Source of the DNA: Vibrio nigripulchritudo ATCC 27043
Lineage (GTDB): Bacteria > Pseudomonadota > Gammaproteobacteria > Enterobacterales > Vibrionaceae
NCBI RefSeq assembly: GCF_000222685.1
Contig: NZ_AFWJ01000113.1
Location: forward strand, 1-64,000
Direction: 5' to 3'
DNA length: 64,000 bases
Shown: piece after piece, positions 17,292 through 26,052 of the stretch
How the letters are laid out: every line of letters starts with the position of its first letter
Numbering within the stretch: position 1 is the stretch's first letter
Notes under the pieces: model-generated
Seen by the model: only the letters and a program-made list of their open reading frames with translations
Database searches by the model: none
What the model was told of the DNA's origin: nothing
Translations under genes and position numbers: made by a program

Positions 17292-17555
17292 ATGGCGTTC
17301 GAAAACAAAGAACGGGCAAAGGCCTACTGGGATAAAAACGTAAAACTGATGATCACCCTGATGGCGATCTGGTTTGTCGTGTCATTCGGCTGTGGCATTT
17401 TGTTTGTAGATGCGTTGAATCAGTTCCAACTGGGCGGATATAAGCTTGGTTTCTGGTTTGCACAACAAGGTTCAATTTACTGCTTCCTCGGCATTATTTT
17501 TTACTATGCGTGGAAGATGCGTCAGATAGACCGCGAATTTGACGTGGACGAGTAA
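17292..17555 (+). CDS. DUF4212 small subunit of a sodium:solute symporter
   Basis: This 87-residue protein has two membrane segments (about 18-38 and 50-73). DUF4212 proteins are encoded immediately before large sodium:solute symporter subunits of the VC_2705 type and are regarded as the small subunit. The start has an AGGAGA ribosome site eight bases upstream. The large-subunit gene begins 12 bases after its stop, so the two are cotranscribed. Confidence 0.92.
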   Translation: MAFENKERAKAYWDKNVKLMITLMAIWFVVSFGCGILFVDALNQFQLGGYKLGFWFAQQGSIYCFLGIIFYYAWKMRQIDREFDVDE

Positions 17556-17567
17556 GGAGTCGGTAAG

Positions 17568-19295
17568 ATGGATCTAAAAACTATTACTTATTTAGTCGTT
17601 GGCGCTACCTTTATTCTTTATATCGGTATCGCTATTTGGGCTCGCGCTGGGTCTACCAAAGAGTTCTACGTTGCTGGCGGAGGGGTTAACCCAATCGCGA
17701 ATGGTATGGCAACCGCCGCTGACTGGATGTCCGCTGCGTCTTTCATCTCTATGGCAGGTCTTATTGCCTTCATGGGTTACGGCGGTTCCGTATTCCTGAT
17801 GGGCTGGACAGGTGGTTACGTACTGCTTGCATTGCTACTGGCGCCTTACCTACGTAAATTCGGTAAGTTTACAGTGCCTGAGTTTGTTGGTGAGCGCTTC
17901 TACTCCAACACAGCACGTATTGTTGCTGTTGTGTGTCTTATCATTGCATCCGTAACTTACGTTATCGGTCAGATGAAAGGCGTAGGCGTTGCATTTGGTC
18001 GTTTCCTTGAAGTGGACTACTCAACTGGTCTAGTGATTGGTATGTGTATCGTATTCATTTACGCGGTTATGGGCGGAATGAAAGGCATCACCTACACACA
18101 GATCGCTCAGTATTGCGTACTCATTTTAGCTTACACTATTCCCGCAATCTTCATTTCACTTCAGCTAACAGGTAACCCTCTTCCGCAACTTGGTCTGGGT
18201 GGTACCATGGCTGGCACCGATGTCTATCTGCTCGACCGGCTTGATCAGGTCGTGACGGAACTCGGATTCACCGAATACACCACTGCGGTGCGTGGCGATA
18301 CATTGAATATGTTTGTGTACACCATGTCTCTGATGATTGGTACGGCAGGTCTGCCTCACGTAATCATTCGATTCTTTACAGTGCCGAAAGTGCGTGATGC
18401 ACGTACTTCTGCAGGTTGGGCACTTCTGTTCATCGCTATCCTGTACACCACAGCGCCAGCGGTTGCAGCAATGGCTCGTCTAAACCTAATGGACACTGTT
18501 AACCCTGCTCCGGGTCAATACCTGAAATACGACGAACGCCCTGCTTGGTTCAAGAACTGGGAAACTACAGGTTTGCTAGGGTTTGATGACAAGAATGGCG
18601 ACGGCAAAATTCAGTACACGTCTGACAAAACCACTAACGAGCTGAAAGTAGACCGTGACATCATGGTACTGGCTAACCCTGAAATCGCGAAGTTGCCTAA
18701 CTGGGTAATCGCGCTGGTTGCAGCAGGTGGCTTGGCAGCGGCACTATCGACAGCAGCAGGCTTACTATTGGCCATATCCTCCGCCATATCGCATGACTTG
18801 ATAAAAGGGGTGATAAATCCAAATATTTCCGAGAAGAAGGAACTGCTCGCCAGTCGGATATCGATGGCGGTGGCAATTGCGGTGGCAGGCTATCTAGGTC
18901 TCAACCCACCAGGATTTGCTGCCGGTACTGTAGCGCTCGCCTTTGGCTTGGCCGCATCGTCGATATTCCCGGCACTGATGATGGGTATCTTCAGCAAGGG
19001 CATCAATAAAGAAGGGGCAATCGCCGGTATGATTGCAGGTATCAGTATTACCCTATTCTACGTATTCCAGCACAAAGGCATTCTGTTTATTGCTGACTGG
19101 AAATATCTAGAGAGCTGGGGCAGCAACTGGTTCCTAGGCATTGAGCCTAACGCCTTTGGTGCTATTGGTGCAGTCTTCAACTTCGCCGTTGCCTTCCTAG
19201 TATCGAAAGTAACTGACGAAACACCAGAAGAAGTGAAAGAGCTGGTCGAACACGTACGTGTACCAGCAGGTGCAGGCGAAGCACAGTCACACTAA
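17568..19295 (+). CDS. Sodium:solute symporter large subunit, VC_2705 type (ActP-like)
   Basis: This 575-residue inner-membrane protein has about 13 helices of the sodium:solute symporter family, including the conserved ADWMSAASFISMAGL and YIGQMKGVGVAFGR-like regions. A hydrophilic insertion around residues 310-365 (FDDKNGDGKIQYTSDKT) resembles a calcium-binding DxNxDGxI loop and is characteristic of this subfamily. An AAGGAGT ribosome site precedes the ATG. Family and neighbourhood (crbR, crbS, acs) point to acetate or another short monocarboxylate as substrate, which is inference. A strong terminator follows. Confidence 0.92.
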   Translation: MDLKTITYLVVGATFILYIGIAIWARAGSTKEFYVAGGGVNPIANGMATAADWMSAASFISMAGLIAFMGYGGSVFLMGWTGGYVLLALLLAPYLRKFGKFTVPEFVGERFYSNTARIVAVVCLIIASVTYVIGQMKGVGVAFGRFLEVDYSTGLVIGMCIVFIYAVMGGMKGITYTQIAQYCVLILAYTIPAIFISLQLTGNPLPQLGLGGTMAGTDVYLLDRLDQVVTELGFTEYTTAVRGDTLNMFVYTMSLMIGTAGLPHVIIRFFTVPKVRDARTSAGWALLFIAILYTTAPAVAAMARLNLMDTVNPAPGQYLKYDERPAWFKNWETTGLLGFDDKNGDGKIQYTSDKTTNELKVDRDIMVLANPEIAKLPNWVIALVAAGGLAAALSTAAGLLLAISSAISHDLIKGVINPNISEKKELLASRISMAVAIAVAGYLGLNPPGFAAGTVALAFGLAASSIFPALMMGIFSKGINKEGAIAGMIAGISITLFYVFQHKGILFIADWKYLESWGSNWFLGIEPNAFGAIGAVFNFAVAFLVSKVTDETPEEVKELVEHVRVPAGAGEAQSH

Positions 19296-19311
19296 TTAAA
19301 ACACACGCCAC

Positions 19312-19336
19312 AAAAGCCCCGCTTGGGGCTTTTTTT
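19312..19336 (+). terminator. Rho-independent terminator of the symporter operon
   Basis: AAAGCCCC and GGGGCTTT pair around GCTT and are followed by a T-run, 20 bases after the stop. Confidence 0.92.
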
Positions 19337-19387
19337 ATCCTCTTACCTGAGGCATTTTAAGAGAAAGTCCAAGGAAGATGCTCAAAT

Positions 19388-19873
19388 ATGTTTAAAAACA
19401 AACACTTTATTGTCGCTCTATTGATTGCACCTGTACTTGCTATCATTGCCTACTTTGGTACAGATGCAGCGGTCAGTGAAAAGCCGCATGCAGCGAAAGA
19501 AGGGGAGTCTTATAAGCTTGCCAGCAAATCGAATTGCCGTTACACCAGCGGGCTTTGCAACATGGAAAACGGTGATTTTAAAGTTCAGTTTCGCTCTGAA
19601 GGGATAAAGGATGGGCAGCTAACACTTTCACTCAAGTCTGATCTTCCTTTAGAAGGCGCAAAAATAGCCATTATAGACAGCCCAGATGAGAAAAAGGCCC
19701 CCAAGCAGATGCGCCAAGTGGACACACAAAACTGGCATTTAACGCTGAACGCCCCACAAAATGATGAAAGCCAGTTATTAATGGTTTTTCAGGCAAATAG
19801 CACTCTGTATTACGGCGAAGCCAATACACAGTTTGTTGTTTACGAGACACTGTTTACTGATAAAGACAATTAA
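19388..19873 (+). CDS. Hypothetical membrane-anchored periplasmic protein
   Basis: The gene encodes 161 residues that I do not recognise by name. One N-terminal hydrophobic segment (about 7-24) can act as an uncleaved anchor or signal peptide, placing the rest in the periplasm. The soluble part looks like a beta-sandwich of alternating strands and has two close cysteines (NCRYTSGLC) that may form a disulfide. An AAGGAAG ribosome site lies about 11 bases upstream. It follows the symporter terminator by about 50 bases in the same orientation. No function is assigned. Confidence 0.75.
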   Translation: MFKNKHFIVALLIAPVLAIIAYFGTDAAVSEKPHAAKEGESYKLASKSNCRYTSGLCNMENGDFKVQFRSEGIKDGQLTLSLKSDLPLEGAKIAIIDSPDEKKAPKQMRQVDTQNWHLTLNAPQNDESQLLMVFQANSTLYYGEANTQFVVYETLFTDKDN

Positions 19874-19976
19874 AGTACAACAGACCATAAATAACAGGGC
19901 GAAATACTCGATATTAGCTCTTACATATAATCTAGAATAAAAACTCTAATATTCCAATCGACTTCACATTTATTTG

Positions 19977-20242
19977 TATACCCAAGTAACCTCAAGATAC
20001 TAGGTTCAGCGAGAATTAACTGTCTTTCAGACAAGACACCGATTTGAAGATCTAGTGGTTCTAAATCAAGAATCGGTAACGCAGTATGAAAGCCAGTTAA
20101 ACTCGCCCTTGGGAGCTCATATTTTGTCTCACTTCATCGTCAAAGAACTTGGAAAGGACTCGTCATTCCGCTGCGCTCTTTTCCTTGAATTGAAACAAAA
20201 TATGAAGCTCTGAATCCTGTATATTGAGGCCACTTGGGTATA
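19977..20242. mobile_element. Miniature inverted-repeat transposable element (MITE-like), 266 bp
   Basis: The ends are perfect 11-bp inverted repeats, TATACCCAAGT and ACTTGGGTATA. Imperfect pairing continues for roughly 33 bases through CCTCAA and TTCAG blocks. Inside, GAGCTCATATTTTGT pairs with ACAAAATATGAAGCTC, and ACCGATT pairs with AATCGGT, so the whole element can fold. It has no coding capacity. The TATA at each edge is compatible with insertion at TA and a two-base duplication, as in Tc1/mariner or IS630-type elements, but this is not proven. A degenerate copy of the left end occurs at 51333-51375. Confidence 0.75.
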
Positions 20243-20403
20243 TGGAACCAGTAACAATAAAACCGCCTCTATTTGTCTGAATAATGGAAGCTTTATTGCT
20301 GGTAATTCCATTTAAAAAAGCAAAACTTTCTCATTAAACACCCAGCCCAAAATATACAAAACTCAATATTTAAAAATCGAAAATATTAGTTTCATTTTAT
20401 AAA

Positions 20404-20432
20404 TTGACAAAAGAATAATTTTTTCATATCAA
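20404..20432 (+). promoter_or_regulatory. Sigma-70 promoter of the outer-membrane protein gene
   Basis: TTGACA is separated by exactly 17 bases from TATCAA. Transcription would start near 20439, about 38 bases before the chosen GTG start codon, which rules out the in-frame start at 20432. Confidence 0.65.
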
Positions 20433-20476
20433 TGCCCGCGGAATTATTAGATGTATCCGATTACAGGAAAAATGAA

Positions 20477-21079
20477 GTGAAAAAAACAATTCTATTAAGC
20501 GCGCTTTCTCTGGCTATCGCTCTTCCAGCACAAGCTCACGAAGAAAAAGCGCCAACGTCAGTAAAAACTGAAGGCTTTTACCTAGGTTTAGACTTAGGTT
20601 TCTCTGGTAAATCATCCGCTAAGGGCGATTCAATAAGTAGTGATGACCTCCTAAACTCTGATCTAGATATCGCATCAGGTCTGAATCTGGGTTACGAGTT
20701 TAAAGCTACAGACGCTGTATCCGTAGCCGCTGAGCTTGAGTTTTATAACTGGGGTAACTACAAGACAGTTGCTAACAACGCAGCAGAAGCTTACTTCACA
20801 AGTACTGCTCTTAACTTCAAGCCAAAATACTACGTAAGCGACAACATTTATGTGGGTGCTACGCTTGGATACGGTTCATACACTCTGAATCTTGATATCA
20901 GCAGCAGATTTGCTGTTAAATCTTCAAGCGAAAATGGCTTCGTTTACGGTGTTGAAGGTGGTTACCAACACCACAACGGCGTAATGGCACGCGTGGGATA
21001 CAAGAGCACTAGTGCAGAATTTAACAGTGTAACCATAGACTTGAATTCTCTATATGTAGGTCTCGGCTACAAATTCTAA
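20477..21079 (+). CDS. Outer-membrane beta-barrel protein (OmpX/OmpW/porin-like fold)
   Basis: This 200-residue protein has a signal peptide ending AQA (about residue 19) and then repeated amphipathic strands such as GFYLGLDLGFSG, IASGLNLGYEF, VSVAAELEFYNWG, IYVGATLGYGSY and LYVGLGYKF. It ends in phenylalanine, the outer-membrane assembly signal. An eight-stranded barrel is likely. The start is the GTG at 20477, with AGGAAA upstream, because it gives a normal signal peptide (KKTILLSALSLAIALPAQA) and lies downstream of the promoter. The specific role is not known. Confidence 0.85.
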   Translation: MKKTILLSALSLAIALPAQAHEEKAPTSVKTEGFYLGLDLGFSGKSSAKGDSISSDDLLNSDLDIASGLNLGYEFKATDAVSVAAELEFYNWGNYKTVANNAAEAYFTSTALNFKPKYYVSDNIYVGATLGYGSYTLNLDISSRFAVKSSSENGFVYGVEGGYQHHNGVMARVGYKSTSAEFNSVTIDLNSLYVGLGYKF

Positions 21080-21086
21080 AAACGAA

Positions 21087-21116
21087 AGAGAGCGCCAGGT
21101 GGCGCTCTTTTCTTTT
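21087..21116. terminator. Bidirectional terminator between the outer-membrane protein gene and crbS
   Basis: AGAGCGCC pairs with GGCGCTCT around AGGT. T-rich sequence follows on the plus strand, and on the minus strand a short T-run follows after CTC. The crbS stop codon overlaps its edge. Confidence 0.75.
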
Positions 21117-24100
21117 AACTGATTCTGTTCAACACCGCCCTTAACTTCAATGGTTTTACTGGTTTCGCAATAAAGCTAAACCCATTGGATTGTATTGCTT
21201 CGAGCATATCATCGGTTCTGTCTGCACTGATGATCACACCTTCAAAGCTGTCACCCAATCGGAGTCGACATTGCTGAAGCACTTCCAGCCCTGTTCTTCC
21301 GTGGTTAAGTCGGTAGTCGGAGAAAATCACTTCCGGTGCCCAGTCGTTTTCCAACGCTTTTAGGCTTTGTACCAGGTCTTCTGCCACTTTGACCTCACAG
21401 CCCCAGCGCTCTAGTAAACCTTGCATTCCAACCAGAATATCGGCTTCGTTATCCACGCACAGCACTTTCATTCCTGCTACGTCACTGCCATTGGTCGGCG
21501 CAGGCGCTACTGCTTGTGGTTGAATCGCTGCACTGCGATCTAAGGCAACGGAGAACACTGTGCCTTTATCTGGCCATGAGCGAAGGGATATTTCGTGCCC
21601 GAGCACACGGGCAATACCTTTGGCAATCGCCAGTCCCAGACCTAATCCTTGATCGCTGTGCCCGACTTCGACTCGCGTGAACTCTTCAAAAATGGCAGCC
21701 TGTTTGTCTTCTGGGATCCCGATTCCGTTGTCCCAAACTTCGATGCGTACCTGATTCCCCACACGCCTTGCTCCCAGAAGCACTTTGCCTTTCGGGTTGT
21801 AGCGAAATGCATTGGTCAGGAAGTTTTGCAGAACACGGCGAAGCAGTTTGGGGTCAGACTGCGCCAACAGGTTTGAAGGCACCATGGTGAAATCAATGCC
21901 TTGTTGTTTAGCAAGGGCGCTGAATTCGGCATTTAAGTTGTCGAGAACATCGTTAAGCGAAAACGCATGGACATTGGTTTCTAATTTGCCAGATTCCAGA
22001 CGCGAGATATCAAGAAGATCACCGATCAGCTCTTCTGCCGCTCCCAACGCACTTTCAATATGATGGGAAAACTTACGGGTTTCACCGTCTTTGGCGGTTT
22101 CGGAAAGTGATGACGCAAACAACCTTGCCGCATTAAGTGGCTGCATTAAGTCGTGGCTGACCGCGGCGAGAAAACGGCTCTTTGAGTGTGATTCGGACTC
22201 CGCGCTTTGCGTTGCTGCGACCAGTCGTTTGTTTAGCAATTCCAGTTCTTTGGTTCGCTCATGAACCCGGCTCTCTAGGTTTTCATTCGCTTCTTTTAGC
22301 GCTTTTTCGGCTTCGTGGAATACGGTGATATCAGTAAAACTCATTACAAAACCGCCACCGGGCATAGGATTACCCTGCACTTCAATAAAACGACCATCCG
22401 GGCGAATACGCGAGGAGGTGTGGCGAGTCCCTCTTTCTAAGTGCTCTACCCGTCTTCTTACATGATCTTCTGGGTCACCCGGTCCACACAATCCTTGCTG
22501 GGCATTGTGGCGAATCACATCGGCGATCGGTCTGCCCACCTGTATCAGCCCCGGAGGAAAGTCGAACAGCTCCAGATACCGCTGGTTCCATGCTACCAGC
22601 CTGAGTTGTTTATCGACTACTGTGATGCCCTGACTGATGTGCTCAATCGCTCCCTGAAGCAACCCTCGGCTAAAGTCATACAGTTCAGAGGCCTCATCAA
22701 CAATGGTCGCCACTTCTTCTAGCTGCATGTTTCTGCCCTGTAAGGCAGAAGTAAGTACTAACTTGGCAGAAGAGGCTCCAAACACCCCAGCCAGAACTCG
22801 TTCCGTATGACGAATCAGCGCAGAGGTGGCTTGCTGGTTGGGCATCAATTCGCCACCATGTTGATTCCAGAAGTTTCGAAACGCAGCGCGCGCCCGGCTT
22901 CTTCCCACAAATCGGGATGCCAGCATTTCAAGTTCAGAAACCGTTACCCTGCTTTGATACAAACTGACGTTTTCACTTTCTGGCAAGGGCGTACCAACAA
23001 AAGCCGCTGATTGTAAGCGTTCACTTAAGCTAGAACGGGTAATTAGCGAGACAGCGATGTAGAAGAAGGTGTTAAGCAGTACGCTTAAAATCATCCCCCA
23101 GTCAGACATCGACAGCGATAAATCTGACAACAGTTCAGGTGGCGTCACAACCCACAATAGGAAGTTGCTGTCTGCCGACCCAGCCAGCATATCGGTCTGG
23201 CTCATTAGCGTAATCAGCCAAACGGTAAAGCCAGCGAATAAACCAACGTATACACCCTTTCGGTTGCCTTCCCGCCAGTACATTCCCCCAACCAAGGAAG
23301 GCGCAAACTGCGCTATCGCCGCGAAAGAGAGCAATCCAATAACCGAAAGAGAACTGATGCTGCCCAGTACCTGATAGAACGCCCATGCGCCAGCAAGCAG
23401 CAGTAAAATCAGCCCGCGACGAATATTCAGCAGCATGCCTGAGAAATGGGTATGGGTGCGATCAGCCAGACGCATACGACGAAGCAGCAACGGAAGAACC
23501 AAGTCGTTAGAAACCATAATGGCAAGCGCAATGGTGGATACAATCACCATCCCCGATGCCGCTGACGTACCACCTAAGAACGCTAACAAAGCGATGTTCT
23601 CCGCTCCCATAGAAAGCGGCAGGCTGATCACGTAAGAGTCAGCGGGAACACCTGTTAGCAACCCCTGCCCTGCCCACGCGATTGGCAAGACAAACAGCCC
23701 CATCAAAGTCAGGTATAACGGGAACAGCCAGCGCGCGGTGTACAAGTCTTTCGGCTTTTCGTTTTCGACCACCATGGTATGAAACTGACGGGGCAGACAG
23801 ATGATCGCTGCCATAGTCAAAATGGTGTGAATGATAAGCGTCGGAACGTTAGGAGATTCGTAAGTTTCGCTGGCGATTGCCGTTAAATCTAGGTCAGGTG
23901 TGTGCATGGCGACATACACAATAAAGCAGCCAACCGTAAGAAATGCCACCAGCTTAACAATCGACTCGAAAGCCACCGCCATCATCATGCCACGGTGATG
24001 CTCGGTATTATCAATATGTCGGGTACCGAATAGCATAGTGAACATGGCGAGTGCCAGTACCACAAACCAGGATATGTTGGCATCCTGATAGCCCAGATCT

Positions 24101-24546
24101 TCCGTGAGACTCGGGGCGACCAGCTCCAGCCCCATGGTAATGCCACGAAGCTGCAACGCGATATACGGAAGAATCCCGATCACCGCTATGATGGTAATGG
24201 TGACAGCCAGTCCCTGAGACTTTCCATAACGCGCGGCAATAAAGTCGGCGATAGAGGTTATGTGCTCGCGCTTAGCAATCAGTATCAGCCGCGCCAGTAA
24301 GCGCCAGCCAATCGTAAACACCAGTATGGGCGCGACATAAATGGGGATAAACGACCAAGGGTTGCTGCTGGCCTGACCCACCGTTCCATAAAACGTCCAG
24401 GACGTACAATACACGGCAATAGACAGGCTATAGATCCATGGACGCCAGCGAGAAAGCCACTGCAAGCGGCGATCGCCATACCAGGCGATAAAAAACAACA
24501 GACCCAAGTAGGTCAGAGAAACGGGGATGACAATCCAGCCTTGCAT
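21115..24546 (-). CDS. crbS: CrbS-type hybrid sensor kinase with symporter-like membrane domain
   Basis: This 1143-residue protein combines a sodium:solute symporter-like domain (about 1-505, some 13 helices), a linker, a PAS domain (about 635-745), a coiled coil, a phosphoacceptor domain with H798 (AAVSHDLMQPLNAARLF), an ATPase domain (NAFRYN, DNGIGI, GLGLGLAI) and a C-terminal receiver with D1077 (FSDYR) and K1128 (AKP). CrbS of V. cholerae has this layout and signals to CrbR to switch on acs. The start is the ATG at 24546 with AGGAAAG upstream; the TTG one codon earlier is unlikely. A terminator-like hairpin lies only 21 bases upstream of the start. Confidence 0.92.
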   Translation of the reverse strand: MQGWIVIPVSLTYLGLLFFIAWYGDRRLQWLSRWRPWIYSLSIAVYCTSWTFYGTVGQASSNPWSFIPIYVAPILVFTIGWRLLARLILIAKREHITSIADFIAARYGKSQGLAVTITIIAVIGILPYIALQLRGITMGLELVAPSLTEDLGYQDANISWFVVLALAMFTMLFGTRHIDNTEHHRGMMMAVAFESIVKLVAFLTVGCFIVYVAMHTPDLDLTAIASETYESPNVPTLIIHTILTMAAIICLPRQFHTMVVENEKPKDLYTARWLFPLYLTLMGLFVLPIAWAGQGLLTGVPADSYVISLPLSMGAENIALLAFLGGTSAASGMVIVSTIALAIMVSNDLVLPLLLRRMRLADRTHTHFSGMLLNIRRGLILLLLAGAWAFYQVLGSISSLSVIGLLSFAAIAQFAPSLVGGMYWREGNRKGVYVGLFAGFTVWLITLMSQTDMLAGSADSNFLLWVVTPPELLSDLSLSMSDWGMILSVLLNTFFYIAVSLITRSSLSERLQSAAFVGTPLPESENVSLYQSRVTVSELEMLASRFVGRSRARAAFRNFWNQHGGELMPNQQATSALIRHTERVLAGVFGASSAKLVLTSALQGRNMQLEEVATIVDEASELYDFSRGLLQGAIEHISQGITVVDKQLRLVAWNQRYLELFDFPPGLIQVGRPIADVIRHNAQQGLCGPGDPEDHVRRRVEHLERGTRHTSSRIRPDGRFIEVQGNPMPGGGFVMSFTDITVFHEAEKALKEANENLESRVHERTKELELLNKRLVAATQSAESESHSKSRFLAAVSHDLMQPLNAARLFASSLSETAKDGETRKFSHHIESALGAAEELIGDLLDISRLESGKLETNVHAFSLNDVLDNLNAEFSALAKQQGIDFTMVPSNLLAQSDPKLLRRVLQNFLTNAFRYNPKGKVLLGARRVGNQVRIEVWDNGIGIPEDKQAAIFEEFTRVEVGHSDQGLGLGLAIAKGIARVLGHEISLRSWPDKGTVFSVALDRSAAIQPQAVAPAPTNGSDVAGMKVLCVDNEADILVGMQGLLERWGCEVKVAEDLVQSLKALENDWAPEVIFSDYRLNHGRTGLEVLQQCRLRLGDSFEGVIISADRTDDMLEAIQSNGFSFIAKPVKPLKLRAVLNRIS

Positions 24547-24567
24547 CAATTACTTTCCTTGTAACGC

Positions 24568-24591
24568 AAAAAACCAGAGCTATGCTCTGGT
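24568..24591 (-). terminator. Rho-independent hairpin between the HcaT-like gene and crbS
   Basis: On the minus strand ACCAGAGC pairs with GCTCTGGT around ATA and is followed by six T in all. It would end transcripts of the transporter gene. Only 21 bases separate it from the crbS start, leaving no room for a separate promoter after it. A possible promoter (TTGAGA at 24619-24624, 17-base spacer, TTAAAT at 24596-24601) would start transcription at the hairpin itself. Confidence 0.8.
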
Positions 24592-24628
24592 TTTCATTTA
24601 ACGTTGTCTCATTTTTAATCTCAAACGG

Positions 24629-25795
24629 TTAGCTTTGAATTTGTGCTACAGGCACCGATTTCTTAGCATCCACCCGAATGAAAAACGCCAACACACCCAT
24701 CGACGCCATAACCCAGAATACATTGGCACCCCAATTCTCGTATCCCCAACCGCTGAATGTGGTCATTAAAGCAATGAAAGCCCCTAAAGGAATCGCGTTA
24801 TAAAGCGCCTGAAGCGGCACCATTTTGTTTTGATCCTGCTTCTGAATAAACTGGATAGCGGCGATATGTGCCATCGCAAATGTCACGCCGTGCAGCAACT
24901 GCACCATGATCAGTGCCCAGATTTCCGTTGTGGAAGCCGTCAGACCCCAGCGTGCAAAGACCCCTATCGACGCTGCGACAAACAGCATTCTCAGTGTCCA
25001 GCCAATGAACATACGTTTACTGAATGCAAACACGGTAATTTCAGCGATAACACCCAAGCTCCAGAGATAGCCGATGATGTCGGCAGAAATACCGGAAGAT
25101 TTCCAATGTAACGAGCTAAACGCGTAATACGCGGCATGGCTGCCCTGAATCAGTGAAGCCAGAATCAGGAAACGAACAACGGTGGCATCTTTAAGCAATA
25201 ACGTTAACTTAGGGCGGACTTTGCTCTCTTCGGTATCCGAAACAGGCAGTACGTTTGGGTTTCTCATGACGAGCAACATAGAAACCGCAATCCCCGCTAA
25301 TGCGGTATAAAGAATCGCGCTTGGACCATAAATCGCCACCAGATACCCCACAACGGTGGAACCGGCAACAAATGCAATCGACCCCCACAGACGGGTTCTT
25401 CCGTAATCTAAAAGTTTTAATCTTGAATAATAGTTCGCCATCGCATCAGTAAGCGGAATAACAGGACCACAACACACATTAAAAAGCACGGTTGCACCAG
25501 CAAGAAGCCAGAAATTTCCTCCGACAAACAGGTGAGCAATTATGGCTAGCATGGAAGCGAAAGTGAGCCAGCGCAGTGCCGGAATCAGATATTCCACTTT
25601 GTGTATGCGAGGCGTCACCACAAGGTTTGAAAAACAACGGCTAGCCAAGCCAAGACCTATCAATACTCCAATGTCCGAGGCTGAAATATCCTGCGATGCA
25701 AACCAGATTGCCCAGAAAGGCAAATGCACACCATAGGAAAAGAAAAAGCCAACAAAATACTGAGAGATCCAGCCATAAGGGGAACTGTGGATCAT
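24629..25795 (-). CDS. HcaT-like MFS transporter (phenylpropionate permease family)
   Basis: This 388-residue protein has about 12 membrane helices and strong family blocks shared with E. coli HcaT: SYGVHLPFWAIW near the N terminus, LDYGRTRLWGSIAFV, QGSHAAYYAFSSLHW and GYLWSLGVIAEI. HcaT is assigned to 3-phenylpropionate uptake in E. coli, but no aromatic-degradation genes are nearby, so the substrate here is unknown. It lies upstream of crbS on the same strand, separated by a terminator-like hairpin. Confidence 0.87.
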   Translation of the reverse strand: MIHSSPYGWISQYFVGFFFSYGVHLPFWAIWFASQDISASDIGVLIGLGLASRCFSNLVVTPRIHKVEYLIPALRWLTFASMLAIIAHLFVGGNFWLLAGATVLFNVCCGPVIPLTDAMANYYSRLKLLDYGRTRLWGSIAFVAGSTVVGYLVAIYGPSAILYTALAGIAVSMLLVMRNPNVLPVSDTEESKVRPKLTLLLKDATVVRFLILASLIQGSHAAYYAFSSLHWKSSGISADIIGYLWSLGVIAEITVFAFSKRMFIGWTLRMLFVAASIGVFARWGLTASTTEIWALIMVQLLHGVTFAMAHIAAIQFIQKQDQNKMVPLQALYNAIPLGAFIALMTTFSGWGYENWGANVFWVMASMGVLAFFIRVDAKKSVPVAQIQS

Positions 25796-26052
25796 GAAAA
25801 ACCTAAAAGAGTCGGAAAAGGCGGGCTATTATCGCAGTTTCACCTCAAACTAAAAGAGAAAAGTTTAAGAGATTTTTCTTCCCTGTTTAACGTTTGTTTC
25901 CTCAATTTTGAACTATAAAAAATCAATCACTTACCGCAGTAAAAACTGGAACCAAACCCAATTTCCGAACACTCATTAGACCAAAGTCGTCTGGAGCTAA
26001 GCACGCTTTTTACCAACACTAAGTGTACGTCATTGTGTTAGAGCTGCCCGCC

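Larger units (their letters stand above)
19874..20476. other. Gene-free interval with a transposable miniature element
   Basis: This 603-base, AT-rich stretch holds the inverted-repeat element at 19977-20242 and a sigma-70 promoter at 20404-20432. No protein gene, tRNA or recognised RNA was seen in the rest. Confidence 0.7.
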
